NCBI GenBank assembly: GCA_030762175.1
Contig: CM060842.1
Span: 48,752,501 to 48,816,500 of the forward strand
Reading direction: 5' to 3'
Source of the DNA: Metallyticus violacea
Lineage: Eukaryota > Arthropoda > Insecta > Mantodea > Metallyticidae
Length of the DNA stretch: 64,000 nucleotides
Both the position numbers and the translations under genes were made by a program. This document shows, one piece after another, positions 1 to 12,845 of this stretch. How positions within the stretch are numbered: position 1 is the first letter of the stretch; each line of letters starts with the position of its first letter. The notes under the pieces were generated by a model. The model was not told where the DNA came from. It was given only the letters and a program-made list of their open reading frames with translations, and searched no databases.

Positions 1-125
1 AAGGAAGCGTTCCAGGTCTAAGTCTAGAGTGCCTCACCGGCATTTGCCATTTATGAAGACTTGGGAAAACCTGGAAAAAATCTCAGTCAGAGAATCGAAT
101 CCGCTCACCTCGGCTACCTATGACA
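1..125 (-). repeat. SINE family A copy, partial
   Basis: Reads on the minus strand as the family-A body: a Pol III B-box remnant, ctgagattttttccaggttt, the aaatggcaaatgcc motif and the aggcctggaacg motif. The tRNA-like head is mostly lost and the copy runs off the window start. Confidence 0.7.
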
Positions 126-240
126 GCCTAGATCGAAATACATTAACACGTATACTTGGAATGACTATGGGAAAGCAGCAAGATGAAGGAATAGTGAGAT
201 GGTTTGGGAAAAATATACTGGAAAACACTGAGACATAGGT

Positions 241-1260
241 CTTTGACTTATTGTAGCCACCTAAACGTCATTGTGGAGCAAGGTTATGACTTTCAGCATT
301 TGAAATAACATCTTTTAGAAAGACCTGCCTCTGTGAACGTACGTTTGTCCAAGCACCAAATTCACACACTCTCTACCCGTATAACATTCATGGCATGTCT
401 TAAAAAAAATAAGTTCGCACAAATCAGTTTTCTTTGCATTTTGGTATTTGATGACTGCTCAAAATGAACATAAATTAATATGTACATTCGATGTCGCCTG
501 ATTACTGGTAACAGTTTTTCTCGAGAGATGGGGGTTTTTGTGCTAGTCTGATGAAAGCATCAAAGAGGCGCGTGACCTGTGAACAAAGCCACCTGGAGTG
601 TAAATCACAAGACAACAGCCTTCCACATAAGAGATTTATACTTGAAAAAGCGATCCTAATAGATGTTTAGGGGCTCTCATCTGCCTGTCCAGGTGCTATT
701 GGAACATCCCAGCCTTTAGGGGAGCACCATATCCCATTAACACCCCACCCCCAGTGTAACTGCTTATTAAGGGCGGCCACGCTGTCAGGGATGTGAGCAG
801 GGTAAATGAAAAACACACAGGTGTTGCTAAAACGCATCAATTGCAAGCGGAACGGTGTGTTTCACCCACTTTGAGGCTAATGCACGATCATCACCTGCAC
901 CATTAATAGTAAATTGAATGTATTATATGCTGCATTCGTAATGGGAAACTGAATTACTAATAGAAGCGTTGCACATGAATGCGTGTCCATTCCTTGCCTC
1001 TCATCCGTGTTATCTTGACGTAACATCAACATAACAAAATCACCCCCCATAAGGTTTTACATCATTTCTAAAGATTGCTGTATTATTTATTCATAAACAT
1101 TATATTTATAATATAAATTAAAAGAAAAGAAACGTTTGGACAAAAATAACAATAACTAAAGAAGTAGATACCTTCCAAGAAGTTTGTTACTATTTACATG
1201 CCTGATATTGAGGGTATCACACCTGTTCTAAATTTATACTCCGCCTAACCTTAAAAATAT
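241..1260. other. Intergenic, no gene recognised
   Basis: No recognisable coding sequence. The 560-1000 stretch is less AT-rich and free of recognised repeats; see findings. Confidence 0.5.
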
Positions 1261-1264
1261 ATTT

Positions 1265-1752
1265 CGCTGCAACCTATCTGCTTCCAATTTACCTCGTCCC
1301 GTGGCAGGCTCATAACCTTGCCAATGCCTTAAATGTAAAACCTATGCGCTAATTATGCCCTGTCATTCATTCCGCAGCCCTAATTTATCCACAGAATTTA
1401 ACATTTCTTCATTTGCTACCTGTTCTTCTAAGAACGTTGTATATGTGCTATCTTGTAAACTTTGCAAAGCATTTTATATTGGTTTAACTTCTACTGTTGT
1501 TTCGCTACGTATGAACAATCATAGACGTTCGGTTAAAACCAAGTCTCCCTTGCCGGCTGCCCAGCATGCCATGTCTCACTATAAGGATTTCAATTATGCA
1601 TTTAATACTACACTTATTGATGCGTTACCGACTCATAGCTCCGATAGTTTACTCAAGAGATAGAGAAATGGTAGCTACACTTGTACATAACGCGTGTACA
1701 TCACCTGGATTAAATCTTACATATAAACATTTATATTCTCGCTTTCTCTAGT
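1265..1752 (+). pseudogene. Penelope-like element, GIY-YIG endonuclease fragment
   Basis: Translation gives NVVYVLSCKLCKAFYIG followed by LRMNNHRRSVK, QHAMSHYKDFNYAF and, after a frameshift near 1660, REMVATLVHN..SPGLNLTYK. This is the C-terminal GIY-YIG nuclease of Penelope-like retroelements, including the inserted CxxC motif and the conserved Arg/His stretch. Upstream PCQCLKCKTY resembles the Cys-rich linker before the nuclease. The reverse transcriptase is absent, so this is a 5'-truncated dead copy. It ends 4 bases before a SINE. Confidence 0.8.
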
Positions 1753-1755
1753 CAG

Positions 1756-1908
1756 TCCTGGTGGTGTAGTGGTAACTATGCTTGCCTCCTAAACCTAAGA
1801 TCGCCGGTTCGATCCAGGCCAGGACCAATGAACTTATTTATTTATTTACGGCATGAAAAGAATCTCAAGCCTGAAAAAGAGGCCTCTGAGAAAAATTATG
1901 TATGTATA
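1756..1908 (+). repeat. SINE family B copy (tRNA-derived), internally deleted
   Basis: The head tcctggtggtgtagtggtaa is a Pol III A box and cggttcgatccaggcc a B box, as in a tRNA. The tRNA head is followed by a shortened body (ctcaagcctgaaaaagaggc). The central segment found in the other B copies is missing. Confidence 0.85.
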
Positions 1909-1930
1909 TATACATACATATGTATATAGG

Positions 1931-3047
1931 ACGAGTATTTACAGTGTCGCAGCCATTTTCCTCCGAAACGAAGGGGAAAATCAAAATATGCTTCCGACAA
2001 AATTTGAAGTCTCTTAAGGGGACATAAGATAGCGACATTAACTCATCCTTGAAATGTCATTCTCAATATCATTTCAAGGTCAAACGATTTTTTCAAATGC
2101 AAAGGTGTATTTCCCCCCCCCCCCCAATCTTCCGGGAATGGAAAGAGCATTCAATTTTCAATATAAAAGTTTTAGTACATCTATCAGCTAGGGAAGATAG
2201 ATGATGTGATATTGGATAAATAAGACAGCAAATGTTTTTCACTCACTTTCACCTCTCTCTCTTTTATTTTGTTGTTGCTATGAAGGAAACTCATTTGTTT
2301 ACACGCACCGAAGCCCGTTTGTTAACATCGGTACATAAACGAGTGCTCACCATTGCCAATTCAAACCTCCTTTGAGGTTTGAAAGGAGGCAGCCATCTGT
2401 TAGAAATGTTCAACGACTTGCAAACTTGCTCTCCGAAACGGAAAGTGTCGCACCAAGAAATCACATCGAATGAGAAGTGCCACTGGGGAAAATTCGGAAG
2501 TCACTGTATTAACTGCAGTTGCCGCTAATCCTCACCAAAATTCCCTTCAACTGGAATTGGATTCGGGAATCTCTAAAAGGATGGTATCACAAATACCATC
2601 CATATCACATTAGCCTACATCAAACTCTTCATGGGGATCATTTTCAGCAGTGTGTTGAATTTAGCCAACAGTTCTACTACAAATTCAAAACGGCAACTTT
2701 TCCAACATACGTAAATCGATGCCAGTAAAGTGAAAGTGAGTTAAAAACATTTGCTGTCTTATTTATCCAATATCACATCACCTGTCACTCCTAGCTGGTA
2801 GATGTACTCCAAATTTTATACTGAAAATTGATTTTTTTTCCATTCCCAGAAAAGAAAATACACCATTCTATTTGAAAACAGGAATTTGACTTTGAAATGA
2901 CGCTGAGAATGGCATTTCAAGGACGAGTTAAGGTCGCCATGTTATGTCCTCCTAAGAGCACTTCAAATTTTGTCTGAGGCATTTTTTGATTTTCCCCTTC
3001 GTTTCGGAGGAAAATGGACGCAATACTGCATATCCCGAAAGTACTGA
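1931..3047 (+). mobile_element. DNA element with about 300-bp terminal inverted repeats and a transposase HTH remnant
   Basis: The left arm (about 1931-2255) is the imperfect reverse complement of the right arm (about 2733-3047), shown by ttttcctccgaaacgaaggg on the left against cccttcgtttcggaggaaaa on the right, and by the paired gatattggataaataagac. Between them, translation gives NPHQNSLQLELDSGISKRMV and KYHPYHISLHQTLHGDHFQQ. These resemble the helix-turn-helix and PYHI/LH motif of DUF4817-type insect transposases. No DDE catalytic part is present, so it is non-autonomous. Confidence 0.7.
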
Positions 3048-3149
3048 TCTTCGGTTTCCTTTAACATAGAACGCCGAGCGGTCATTTTATTTTAAGAAGT
3101 TGCATTGAGTCACGGACATGTATTGCAAGCTTAGATACCACAAGAAAAT

Positions 3150-3960
3150 TTTAAGCCTCTGTTGGTTAGCAGTTCAAGAGTAAACATGTTTCGACGACGA
3201 TGTCCATAGGCCTCGTCCTCTCACAGATGAACAATGACTGACTTTCAATGATATTTCCGAGGATCTATCGGATCTGCAGGACGGCCAGACATAGACAATA
3301 TGATGGGGAAGAATGAAATAACTCAGACCAAGATGTGCATCCTGCAATTGTTTCGGAGAGTAACAACAGTGCAGATAATGAACGTGACTCGCCAGTTGTC
3401 TTGGGGACTTCCATTCTTCAGTCAGAAATACTTAACATTTCTGCATTTTGCTTTTGAAAACATTAATATAATGTTTTTGATCAGATTCATCGATGACTGA
3501 CATTTATTCTACAATTGGGTTGCAAATGTCACTGTCCTTCGCTGCAGAACACGATTAGCAAATATGAACAGAGAGCAGCTGATGAAAAACTTCCCGAGAT
3601 GAAGTTAATATCACCATATCGAAAAAAGAGGTGAAATGAACTTTTTACTACAGTGAAACTTGGTAGCAAGCTGGAAGCTGAAGGGGCTGATTTGGAAACG
3701 TACAAGAAGGAAAATATCTGATATTATTAAAACACATGAAAACCTCTCTGTATATGTAAATACCCTTAACTGTTTATCAACGGAAATTAAAGAGGGAAAA
3801 AAATCTGCTGGACAGTTCAAGGTACCCTGGAGTTGAGATACAGAATAATGCAAAACGATATTCGGAATGCGAGTGATTAGTTTCTGCAACAAAGTTTGCA
3901 GTCGGCGTACTCAGATGGCAAGAAAATATTCGGTTCATTGTGGGACACGCCGATAGCCAG
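3150..3960 (+). other. Coding-like remnant, family not recognised
   Basis: Broken frames contain acidic runs (ISEDLSDLQDG; NERDSPVV) and EQRAADEKLPEMKLISPYRK and GSKLEAEGADLETYKKEN. These look like a decayed transposon or gene protein, but I cannot name the family. Confidence 0.25.
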
Positions 3961-6240
3961 TGAATGTTTTCTTCAGCATTCTTGACTCAGCTGCCTTGGA
4001 TTATTTTTAAGGCAATACCAGGAAGAAGTCTAAGTTGCAGACATGTTATTTTAAATTCGCAGAACTACACACCGAATATATGGAAGCTAGAAATCAAATA
4101 AGGTGGGTGGAGGAAGATGAAGAAGGAGAAGAAGAAGGTCCATACAAACCAAAAAGTGGATAATCGGAGCCAACAAGGAAAATAAATGCAGAAAGACAGT
4201 TTGTGGATCCTGCATAAAACAAACAATACAGAAATGCATTTATATTGAATGTAAATAGTACACTGGAATCATATTGTAGTTTTGCATTGTTGTAATTTGT
4301 ATTTTTATTTGTCCTGTCTAAATACAACGGTATAACATTCAGAACACACAAATATACTTTTAACGAAATGTCAAAAAAGTTTTCCATAGGCACTTTATAA
4401 TATTTTATTGAACTACATTCCTCTATCTTCGTTATTAAATATGTTGTACAGTAATGCATTAGTATAAAGTTAGTAGTTCCTATATTTAATGTATATTTAA
4501 CATCAGCGATTAAATAGTTCCAAGTACAGAGCTGGTTTCACGGTTCTAGTGTTGAAAATTCTTCACTGTATGCAGAGTATACCAAAACAGATTATGGAAA
4601 AGAACACAAATAAAGTAGTACAAGTTCTGTCGTATCCACTGACATTATACAATTGTTTGTCAATCAATGTCCTTAATTCCAAATCACATGATACCAATAT
4701 ATAATTGTATTTCGTGTTATTTGCAAAAAAGACAAGTTTTATATTTCATAACGGATATTACATCTCAAATCGAATGAGATGTTTAAAAATTATCTCATAT
4801 TTTTTAAAGTCAGTCATCATTTTTAAATATATAAAGCACCAAGAGGTAACAGATTGTACAAAATGCTAAACCTATTTTCCAGTGCATTTTATTACAATAA
4901 ATTTTGAATATTTCCATTTTAAGGAAAACAGCGCATTTGAAAATAAACATATCCGAAACTATGCACTGCAAAAACACAAATTAAAATTATACCCTACACT
5001 TTTTCTTTTGAAATTTTCTTACCAGTATATTACCAATATTTATTTATTTAACTAAGGAGTTTTGATTTCATTATAATGTATTTTAAATAACTGCATTCAC
5101 TTTAAAATATTGAAATACGTAATAAAATATTCTATTTTAAAAATGGAACAATTATCAGTTTTTAAAAACATGGTCCGGTATCAAAAAACAGTTTACAAAA
5201 ATTAAAACTTATAAAAATTTATTTTACCGGGTAGTGGATAGTTGCTGACATATGCATATGTACTGTAGTTAAGTGTTTAGCACACTCCCGCTGCACGATA
5301 GCACACCATTCGTTAAATGGAAAAACTTACGCGCGAGCGGAAGTGCTTTAAGCGCTACCGTTTCATTCCGAATTTATTTTTCTCTCTTCTTGTTAAAGGT
5401 ACCAGTAATCTGAAAAATGTTGTGTTAATCTACATAAGCGAAGAATTAACATGGATTGTAAAAATATTTTAGAGTGACTGAAACATGATGAAACAAATTC
5501 ATTTCATTATAAATCGCATAGGACGAAATAATATTTAGTTAGCAGCTATTTAGAACAGACAGTTTATCAAGGGTTTTGACTTTAATTTAATTTGTTTTAT
5601 ACATATAGTACGAGCATTTTAAATTATTTATTTTAAAAGTTAAAAATTACTCTATATTAATACCCTTCTAGCACAGAAAATATTATTAATAAATACATAT
5701 TTCATGAAACTTACTCTCTCCTTCTCTGTAAGTTCAAAAAGTCAAGGCTAAATATAAACGTAGAAGGAATTTTGCTATTCGCTTTCGCACGGACTAGCCC
5801 AAGAGTTAGTGCATATTTCAGTATTTAGCAATTATAACAGAATATTTTATTTTATTTTATTTGTTTGTTTGTTTTTGCAATCCACAGCTTAATCCAAATT
5901 TAAGTGAAAACTTTTAATAATGAAAAACATTCACACATTTATAATACCGCAACCTGGTACACCACACAAATGTCGGCAAATCTGAGTGGACAGTTCCGCA
6001 GCAGTCATTTAACATGCTAACACAATACATGACAGTTAACATTAAAACAACCTTTATTATCTGTTACGCATATGCATAAGATTTGGACAATTTGTCACAA
6101 GTGCAAATATCTGCTTAAAAAATCATTCATTTCAATTTGATATTATGTCAGTGTGTAGAGTACACTGTACTTTAAGTACAAGAAAATAATTAATTTTGGA
6201 AAAAATTTAATGATGCTTGCTGGAAAAAATAATCTTCCAG
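3961..6240. other. AT-rich intergenic DNA, no gene seen
   Basis: Very AT-rich with no frame that resembles a protein and no recognised repeat. Confidence 0.5.
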
Positions 6241-6252
6241 AAGTGCACTGCT

Positions 6253-6257
<5 letters not shown>

Positions 6258-6284
<27 letters not shown>

Positions 6285-6311
6285 AAAAAAAAAAAACAAA
6301 TAACAAAAAAA
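6258..6311. repeat. A-rich low-complexity tract
   Basis: Nearly pure A over about 54 bases with scattered C and T. Confidence 0.9.
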
Positions 6312-6419
6312 AACTAAGTAGCATTTTATTTATTATTTAAGCAGTTAAATCACAGATTAGTTTTAAATACTTAAGGGTTTATTTACAACCTATATACCGG
6401 GCTTCCAGAATATGTGCTC

Positions 6420-7130
6420 ACCGTTCGCACGGGATTTTGTGTCTCCTCCTAGCTCGGCTCCCCTCCCCACTCAAGGTGGCCTGCCTGCCTGTCCTTGAAC
6501 TTCTGAGCATTCGCCGGTCTACATTCGTTCTCGAGGACTTAATTAGTAAATGTTATACGATTCAGATCATCACGTTCGTGAGGAAAACAGTCTCCTTTCA
6601 GTTCTGGTGAATAAATTTGATACTACTGGTTCTCGAGGACTTAATCAGTAAATTTTATACGATTCAGATCATCACGTTCGTGAGGAAAACAGTCTCCTTC
6701 CAGTTCTGGTAAATAAATTTGATACTACTGGTTTATTGCAAAACAAGAAGCCTACCGAAAGACGTAAACTTTTAAACAGAAGACAAATTAGACGAAATTG
6801 GCGAAAATATTCAACGTTCGCCAACAAAACCACTCCCGAAATTAGCATAAGAAGTTGCGGTTTTAGTGTCTTCTGCACATACTGCAACAAAATTGCTAAA
6901 ACTCAAAATTTACAAGTGTCTATTGTCTACGACAAGGTGATCCCGTAGCAAGTGTGCATTATTGTGAGTGGTTTCTTTAATCATTGACTGAAGGGTTTTA
7001 CAGCTCGCATTCTTTTCAGATGTGGCGTGGCCGGTTGAGGCATGTATAATGAAACCCCCATGCGAGCGGTAAGGGCTTAACCAGATAGCCCTGTAAATTC
7101 ACGGTTAAACTTTCTTCGTGATGATTTAAA
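6420..7130 (+). pseudogene. DUF4817-like transposase N-terminal remnant
   Basis: Frame-spanning translation gives LVNKFDTTG, LLQNKKPTERRKLLNRRQIR, SVFCTYCNKIAKTQNLQVSI and VHYCEWFL. These match the order of the helix-turn-helix region of the insect transposase family whose conserved words are KKP..RR, SVSSAH.ATK and YC.WFL. A 102-bp in-frame tandem duplication and stops show it is dead. The DDE half is not recognisable downstream. Confidence 0.6.
6528..6731 (+). repeat. 102-bp tandem duplication, two copies
   Basis: 6528-6629 and 6630-6731 are near-identical (tcgtgaggaaaacagtctcc occurs in both). The period equals 34 codons and preserves the transposase frame. Confidence 0.92.
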
Positions 7131-7543
7131 GGGGAGGTTGAGAAACTAATGGCATTATATCAGGTAATTTGGCAACAGCAATTTAGTGTTTAAATATTGT
7201 CCCGTACATCCTGTGATTTAAGTACATTCTTGTGGAGAATCGAAAACGTTTATTGCCTGAAAATGTAGTGGGGACGCAGTCTTTATTGTAGCATTTGCTT
7301 AAATTGATAAAACTCATTCAATATATTGTTATTTTTCAAAGGAATGTTCAATCTCTTCTAGATGCTCATGTTTCTCACGTGCTCTCCACATGTACTCAAA
7401 CTGATGTTCCAATTTGCCCCAGTTGGTTTCAGCAACTGAAGGAAGCTTAACTCTACAACTCAAGTCCTGCTATTTTCGAAAAATTCTGGTAACTAAGAAT
7501 TTCTTATGAGAAGGCATTATTACCTGCAGTTATCCTAAGTCCA

Positions 7544-7822
7544 TCCTGGTGGTCTAGTGGTAAGCATACTTGCTTGCTATGTAGAGCCAAGATCGCGAGT
7601 TCAATACCCGCCAGGGTCGATGGATATTTTTGGGCTTAAAAATCCTAAGTATGGCCTCCTTAGGAAGGAAACTAAAGCGGTGGGTCCCGTATCGTAGATT
7701 TACAGTACGTAAAAGAACCTCAGGCTTGAAAGAAGAGACCTCTGAGCAAAATTTGTTGGACATTTCAGGTCCTGAATTGAACGGAAAGCTGATGACCTGA
7801 GAAGAGCATCCGTAAATGTACA
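7544..7822 (+). repeat. SINE family B copy, near full length
   Basis: The A box tggtggtctagtggtaagca and a B-box-like gagttcaatacccgcc are followed by the complete family body: aaaaatcctaagtatggcct, gtgggtcccgt, acctctgagcaaaatttg and gctgatgacctgag. Confidence 0.88.
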
Positions 7823-7829
7823 AAATCAG

Positions 7830-8533
7830 CAACAGTTATCCTACATAAAATTGCAAATATTCTTTACATAATAAACATTTCATTTTCTTCAATATAGCAG
7901 TTCTCCAAAACCCAGCAACTTTTTATCTGGAGCTTCCGTATCTGGATCTGCCTTGTGCTGGAAACACTGCTAAAGTAATCACAAAACAGAACACTTATTT
8001 TAATCTTGAGTGGCACTGTTCTTTAGCATCAATGATACACCAACAACTTACACAGAAAAAAATTAGATAATAGCTGAAACCGCGTTTGGAACAATGCGAA
8101 CTAGATTGTTTATGACATAACTTGGTCGTATATTTAAGTACTGATCGAGCTTGATAATGTTTAATTTTGAGATACTGATTATGAGAGAAATCAACTACGT
8201 AAGATTTCTATCTTCGCCATTACACAGCCATTACTGTTGCCAAGCTCTCCCCTGCTCCATGCCTACTGTTACAAGAAATTGGAACAGAAGCATGAATAAT
8301 TTAAATACAGAAATTGAACGAAAAGTAACGTCTGCGGCGATTGTACGCGAATTTGTAATAAACGAATCGCAAATATAGTACTGATCGTGAGACCGTGCTC
8401 ACAATTACCCTGAGAGTAAATATAATTATGCTTCTGTTGAACAAGTTTCGTGAACTGTCTCGTAGCATGGATGTATGAGAGTGAAAGTGAAGATTTCTTA
8501 TCACTGACAGGTTACGAAACGTCAACTGCAAAA

Positions 8534-8612
<79 letters not shown>

Positions 8613-10020
8613 GTTAACAAACAATAAAAGATCTTCTTCATATAGTCCAGATTTGACGTCACGATTATATCCTTTCTCGAAAATTGCGAAAGCATCTTAG
8701 TGGTTATCACTAGCTTTCAGTGAAAACGTTGATGTGTTTTTCAGGAATTAGTTTTGTAAATGAGGGCGAACATTTTCAGTGACGATTTCAGGAAACTCTT
8801 GACATTAATTTATCTGGTCACGTTTTAAATTATATGTGCAGTAAATTGAAGGGTTCAAGGATTATTTAATTACCTTCATTCAATAAACAATGTTTATCAT
8901 AGAACTCTCGTACTTATTAGGATGGCCTGAAAGGTTTTCGACCTCCATTATAGATGGCAATACAATTGGCAAGGGTATTTGTTTTTTTACGTTGGTACTT
9001 CTGTCTTAAGCATCCACTCGAAATATCAAGTCATTGTTTCAAACAGTTTATTTAATACAGCGTGTTGCGAATTCCATAAATTGGACAAATCTGAGTATTG
9101 TTCATTGAGAAAAGTACTTGTGAAAGACATTCAAAGCCAAAGGAAATTCACACCTAATGTATAAAAGTTTATGGAAACTCTACTTCTTCTTTTCAACAAT
9201 TAAAAGTCCGTCACGCAAGAGTTGCGTAAATTAAGCAGATTTCTCAGGGAGTTGAATAACTTGATAAAAATGAACATAAAATGTAAATTAGGTCTTATTA
9301 ATTAATTAAATGGAATAAATAATGGTATTAATGTGTGCTATTAGGTGAACGAAATTAGAACTCTAGAAATCTTTAAGTATTACGAAAGGGAAATCACACA
9401 TTTAGAATTATTTCTATTATTATTGAGATCAAACCACAAAAATTAAATTAAATGAAATATAGGACCACTGAGAGGCAAAGATATACTGTGTGAATGAATT
9501 TAAACATGTTTAAATATAACCATGTTTATGAACTGAACCCTTGGTATCATCTTTACATTCACTAAAATAGAGAGAAATAACAGAAAGTTTCGATTTACAA
9601 TGTGTATTTAAGATGTTCAGATGTTTCAATAAAATGTTACTACTCAAAAACAAATACAATATACTAAGCAAATATACACAATCAATACTATACAATGAGA
9701 AGTTCTTCTATTTTCAGTGGCTTTGAAATTTAATTAAATTTTTATTGTAGTAAAAGCATGTAATGCAAACGTTTTCTGAATATTGTTACAGAACTTTTTA
9801 ACTACAAATATAATTCTCACACATATTAGATTAATATTTCGCAGATGCTATCTTCACGACAATGCTTTTGTTAAATATAAAACATTCATTAATTATAAAT
9901 ATAGTTTATATGCTGAGTTAATTTGTTTTGAAGCGCGGTTTTCTGGTATACCACTACTCCTGACGGTTCGATTTTCCTGATTTTCAGAGACTATTTTTAT
10001 TATTTTATTTAAATGATATG
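7830..10020. other. Intergenic AT-rich DNA, no gene seen
   Basis: No family-like coding sequence. It contains the (AAT)n array listed separately. Short open frames here are low-complexity or lack any recognisable domain. Confidence 0.45.
8535..8612. repeat. (AAT)n microsatellite
   Basis: About 26 uninterrupted AAT units. Confidence 0.97.
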
Positions 10021-10324
10021 TACGGAGTTTCGTTGCGAAAAACAAATATTAATGGCGCTAGAGCGATTTTTAAATTGAGGGAATACAATTGTAACCGCTA
10101 TAACATTAACAGATACTCGCACTCATATACAAATATATATAGTTTTTGTGTGTATATGTTATGGTTGTGTTAACGCTTTAGCAGTCGCAGTTTTTGTTTT
10201 TTCAATAATGATCGGCATATAATCATCAATTAACAAGCAATTCAATGAGTTCGTTAACCAGCAAAATTGAACTATTGGGATTGAGCAGATCAAAAACGCA
10301 TTCGTATGAAAATATCGAGCGTTT

Positions 10325-10862
10325 CAAAGTTGATTTTCTGCTCCGACACATACCAGAATCGAAACAGCAGTAGACTGTTGAGCGCCAAAGAAAACAAAAG
10401 GTTCCATATGCAGAAAAGATTATGACACCAGTATTTTGTGACGTTAAAGTAATTATACTAATTTCTTATCTTCCGAAAGGTAAAAACCATAATCGGAGAG
10501 CACGGTTCCAATGTTTTAAACCAAATAGATGAAAACATTTGTGAGAAAAGACCCGGTTTGCAGAAGAAGAACGATGTTTCTTCTTCAAGACAATGCACCT
10601 GCTCACAAACATGTTTTAGCAATGAGACTGAAGCAAGAAGAATTGGAGCATCTACTCTTCATCCTATATTTGGCTTCTTCCGACTTCCTTATGTTCCCAA
10701 AAGCTCAAACTCTTCCTCGCTGCTCAGTATTTTCACCAAATCAAGAGGAGATTGCAGTTGTAGCAAATTATTTTGCACAGGACTTCAGAGATGGGATAAT
10801 AACACTGCGGCATCGCTGGAATAAATGTATTGACCTTGAGAGAGATTATGTTCATGTTTAAC
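10325..10862 (+). pseudogene. Mariner-type transposase relic
   Basis: Across broken frames: HIPESKQQ, AEKIMTPVFCDVKVIILISY, LPKGK, VFLLQDNAPAHKHVLAMRLK, SSDFLMFPKAQ and the mariner C-terminal signature HRWNKCIDLERDYVHV. QDNAPAH holds the second catalytic Asp region. Frameshifts and the loss of PPYSPDLAP show it is inactive. Confidence 0.82.
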
Positions 10863-10879
10863 TGGCTTTTCTCAAAAAA

Positions 10880-11952
10880 AGAGAGAACGAGACAGAGGGA
10901 GAGAGAGAGAGAAATGGCAAATTGTCCCTCTTGAGACCACCTTTAAAAGCATATAGCTCAAGGTGGAAGTATCACCGACAATGCAGATACCGTATCTTGG
11001 GCGGTGTCGATTCCCCAATCTTGCACATATCCTACCTGTATATGACATTAAGTCGAGGCTGTAAATTGTGGACTTGATGCTCATAGTCACATGTTATCCT
11101 GTCTGACGTGTGTTTGACGTCAGCCTTTTCACTTTTATCTAAAGCGTCTTCCGTTCGCGACTGATATTAAGATATGGAAGCGATTTCTTGTTGCGATTCT
11201 CTTTAAGAAATTTCGCAACATTGCTTTCTTGTTCACAAATACGGAAATAAATGTTAAAGTGTCTGAAATAGGGAATGATGTCATTCTCGATGCATGTTTT
11301 ACATTCTTTGCTGTTCCCTCTTAAGGAAGTGAATAAACACTATTTGATGATTATGACTTTATAGATCTCTGGTTACACGAGACTATGGCAGCAGTTCCGT
11401 CTGATAATGCAATTTAGTGAAATAATGCACATTTTATAATGAATGATCTATGAATGTAAACAAAACTATATGATATTTCTTTTTTTTTTTTTAATGTCTT
11501 CTTGCACAGACGAGCAGACCTCCTAGCTTCTTTTTAAGTATTCTTAGCAGTTATGGCGACCAGTTGGGCAGAGCAAGAGTTACACAGGTTTTAGAAGTTT
11601 TTAATTTTAACGCTATGAACACCGACCGTGAAAGCTTAAGATATGATGTAACAAAAATCAAGGTTTTTTTTTTTTTTTTTCCTTCCCTTTCTTGATTCTC
11701 TCGGTTTTCCCATTTTATTCCAACCACACTTTTCATTTCCATTTCCTTCCTCTCTCTTCATCCAGTGTACATTAAAAATGTTGGTTAGTGCCTACAGAAG
11801 CATTCGTATGTAATTGGAAGAGCGTCAGTGAAAACTCGGGCTGATTTGTAATCTTGAGTCTAAGTTGGGATCATGCTTTGGACCCAATGGGTTGCGGATG
11901 GACGGATGGAGAGATTCATACATTGCCCTGGATTCACTGAGTAAACTAGTGA
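10880..11952. other. Intergenic, no gene seen
   Basis: Contains a short (GA)n stretch near 10880-10912 and T-runs near 11480 and 11665. Nothing else recognised. Confidence 0.45.
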
Positions 11953-12230
11953 TTTTTTTTAAGGGTGTTTAACGCCCGCTTTAACTACTGAATCACCACA
12001 GACGGTGGGTACTGATAATGCATGAGATGAAATAATATATTGGGGAAGCATTTTTAAGGAAGAAAATATTCCAGGCCTAAATTTATGGTGCCTCCCCGGC
12101 ATTTGTCATTTATGAAGACTGAGGAAAACCTGGAAAAAACCTCAGTCAGGGAGGACGGTCCTGGCGGAATTTGAACCCCAGACGTCCCGCTCACGACTCC
12201 GCGCCTTAACGACTTCGACCACCCGTGGCA
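11953..12230 (-). repeat. SINE family A copy, full length
   Basis: On the minus strand: tRNA-like head with gtcgttaaggcgcgga and B-box gggttcaaattccgcc, body with cctgactgaggttttttcca and aaatgacaaatgccgggg, and tail ending gggcgttaaacac plus an A-run. Confidence 0.9.
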
Positions 12231-12239
12231 GTTTAACTG

Positions 12240-12845
12240 GTGATGACGCTCTACTTTGGTATTAGGCGATTAAGATCAGAGTGGCATGAAGGGAAGGAGG
12301 TTTAGTTCAGGACAGCGTGACATTTTCGGGTTTCTTCATCTCATTTCATTTCGCAATGAGATTGGAAAGACCTTCCACAGACCTCAATGCTTAAGGGCTG
12401 TCCCAGCCTAAGTATGGGATGAAATAAAACAGATCATTCAGATAAATCTGCCCATCTCCACCAATACCATCTCGAATATAACCGCGCTCGATTGAACATA
12501 CCGTCAACAGGGCCACCAGAAAAGCAATAGAAATAAAAAACACAGAACCATATACTTCAGCAATATCTGAACTTCAATATTAGAGAAACGCAGCATCAAT
12601 TAATTAGGATGAAGGAAGGATGGTGCACCCTCATTGCTTTAGTGCATAAGAACATAGAAAGAAGACTTCACATTGGTAGTCTTCTAATGTGTTGCAGTTT
12701 GGTCCATTTTTAACTTCCTCCATAAATAATGATTACATTCTGTCAGAAGTATCTTTCTGTACCTTTCTGTATTTACACTTAAAACGCTATTTAGTGTGCA
12801 GCATACACAGATTTCCCAGTCATGCAAAGGGGACGGAGTTTTCTA
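12240..12845. other. Intergenic, no gene seen
   Basis: No coding or repeat identity recognised. Confidence 0.45.

Noticed and set aside
8301..8710. Poly-isoleucine and poly-leucine open frames
   Set aside because: They are translations of the AAT microsatellite.
10558..10824. 88-codon second frame over the mariner relic
   Set aside because: It is the out-of-frame shadow of the transposase reading.
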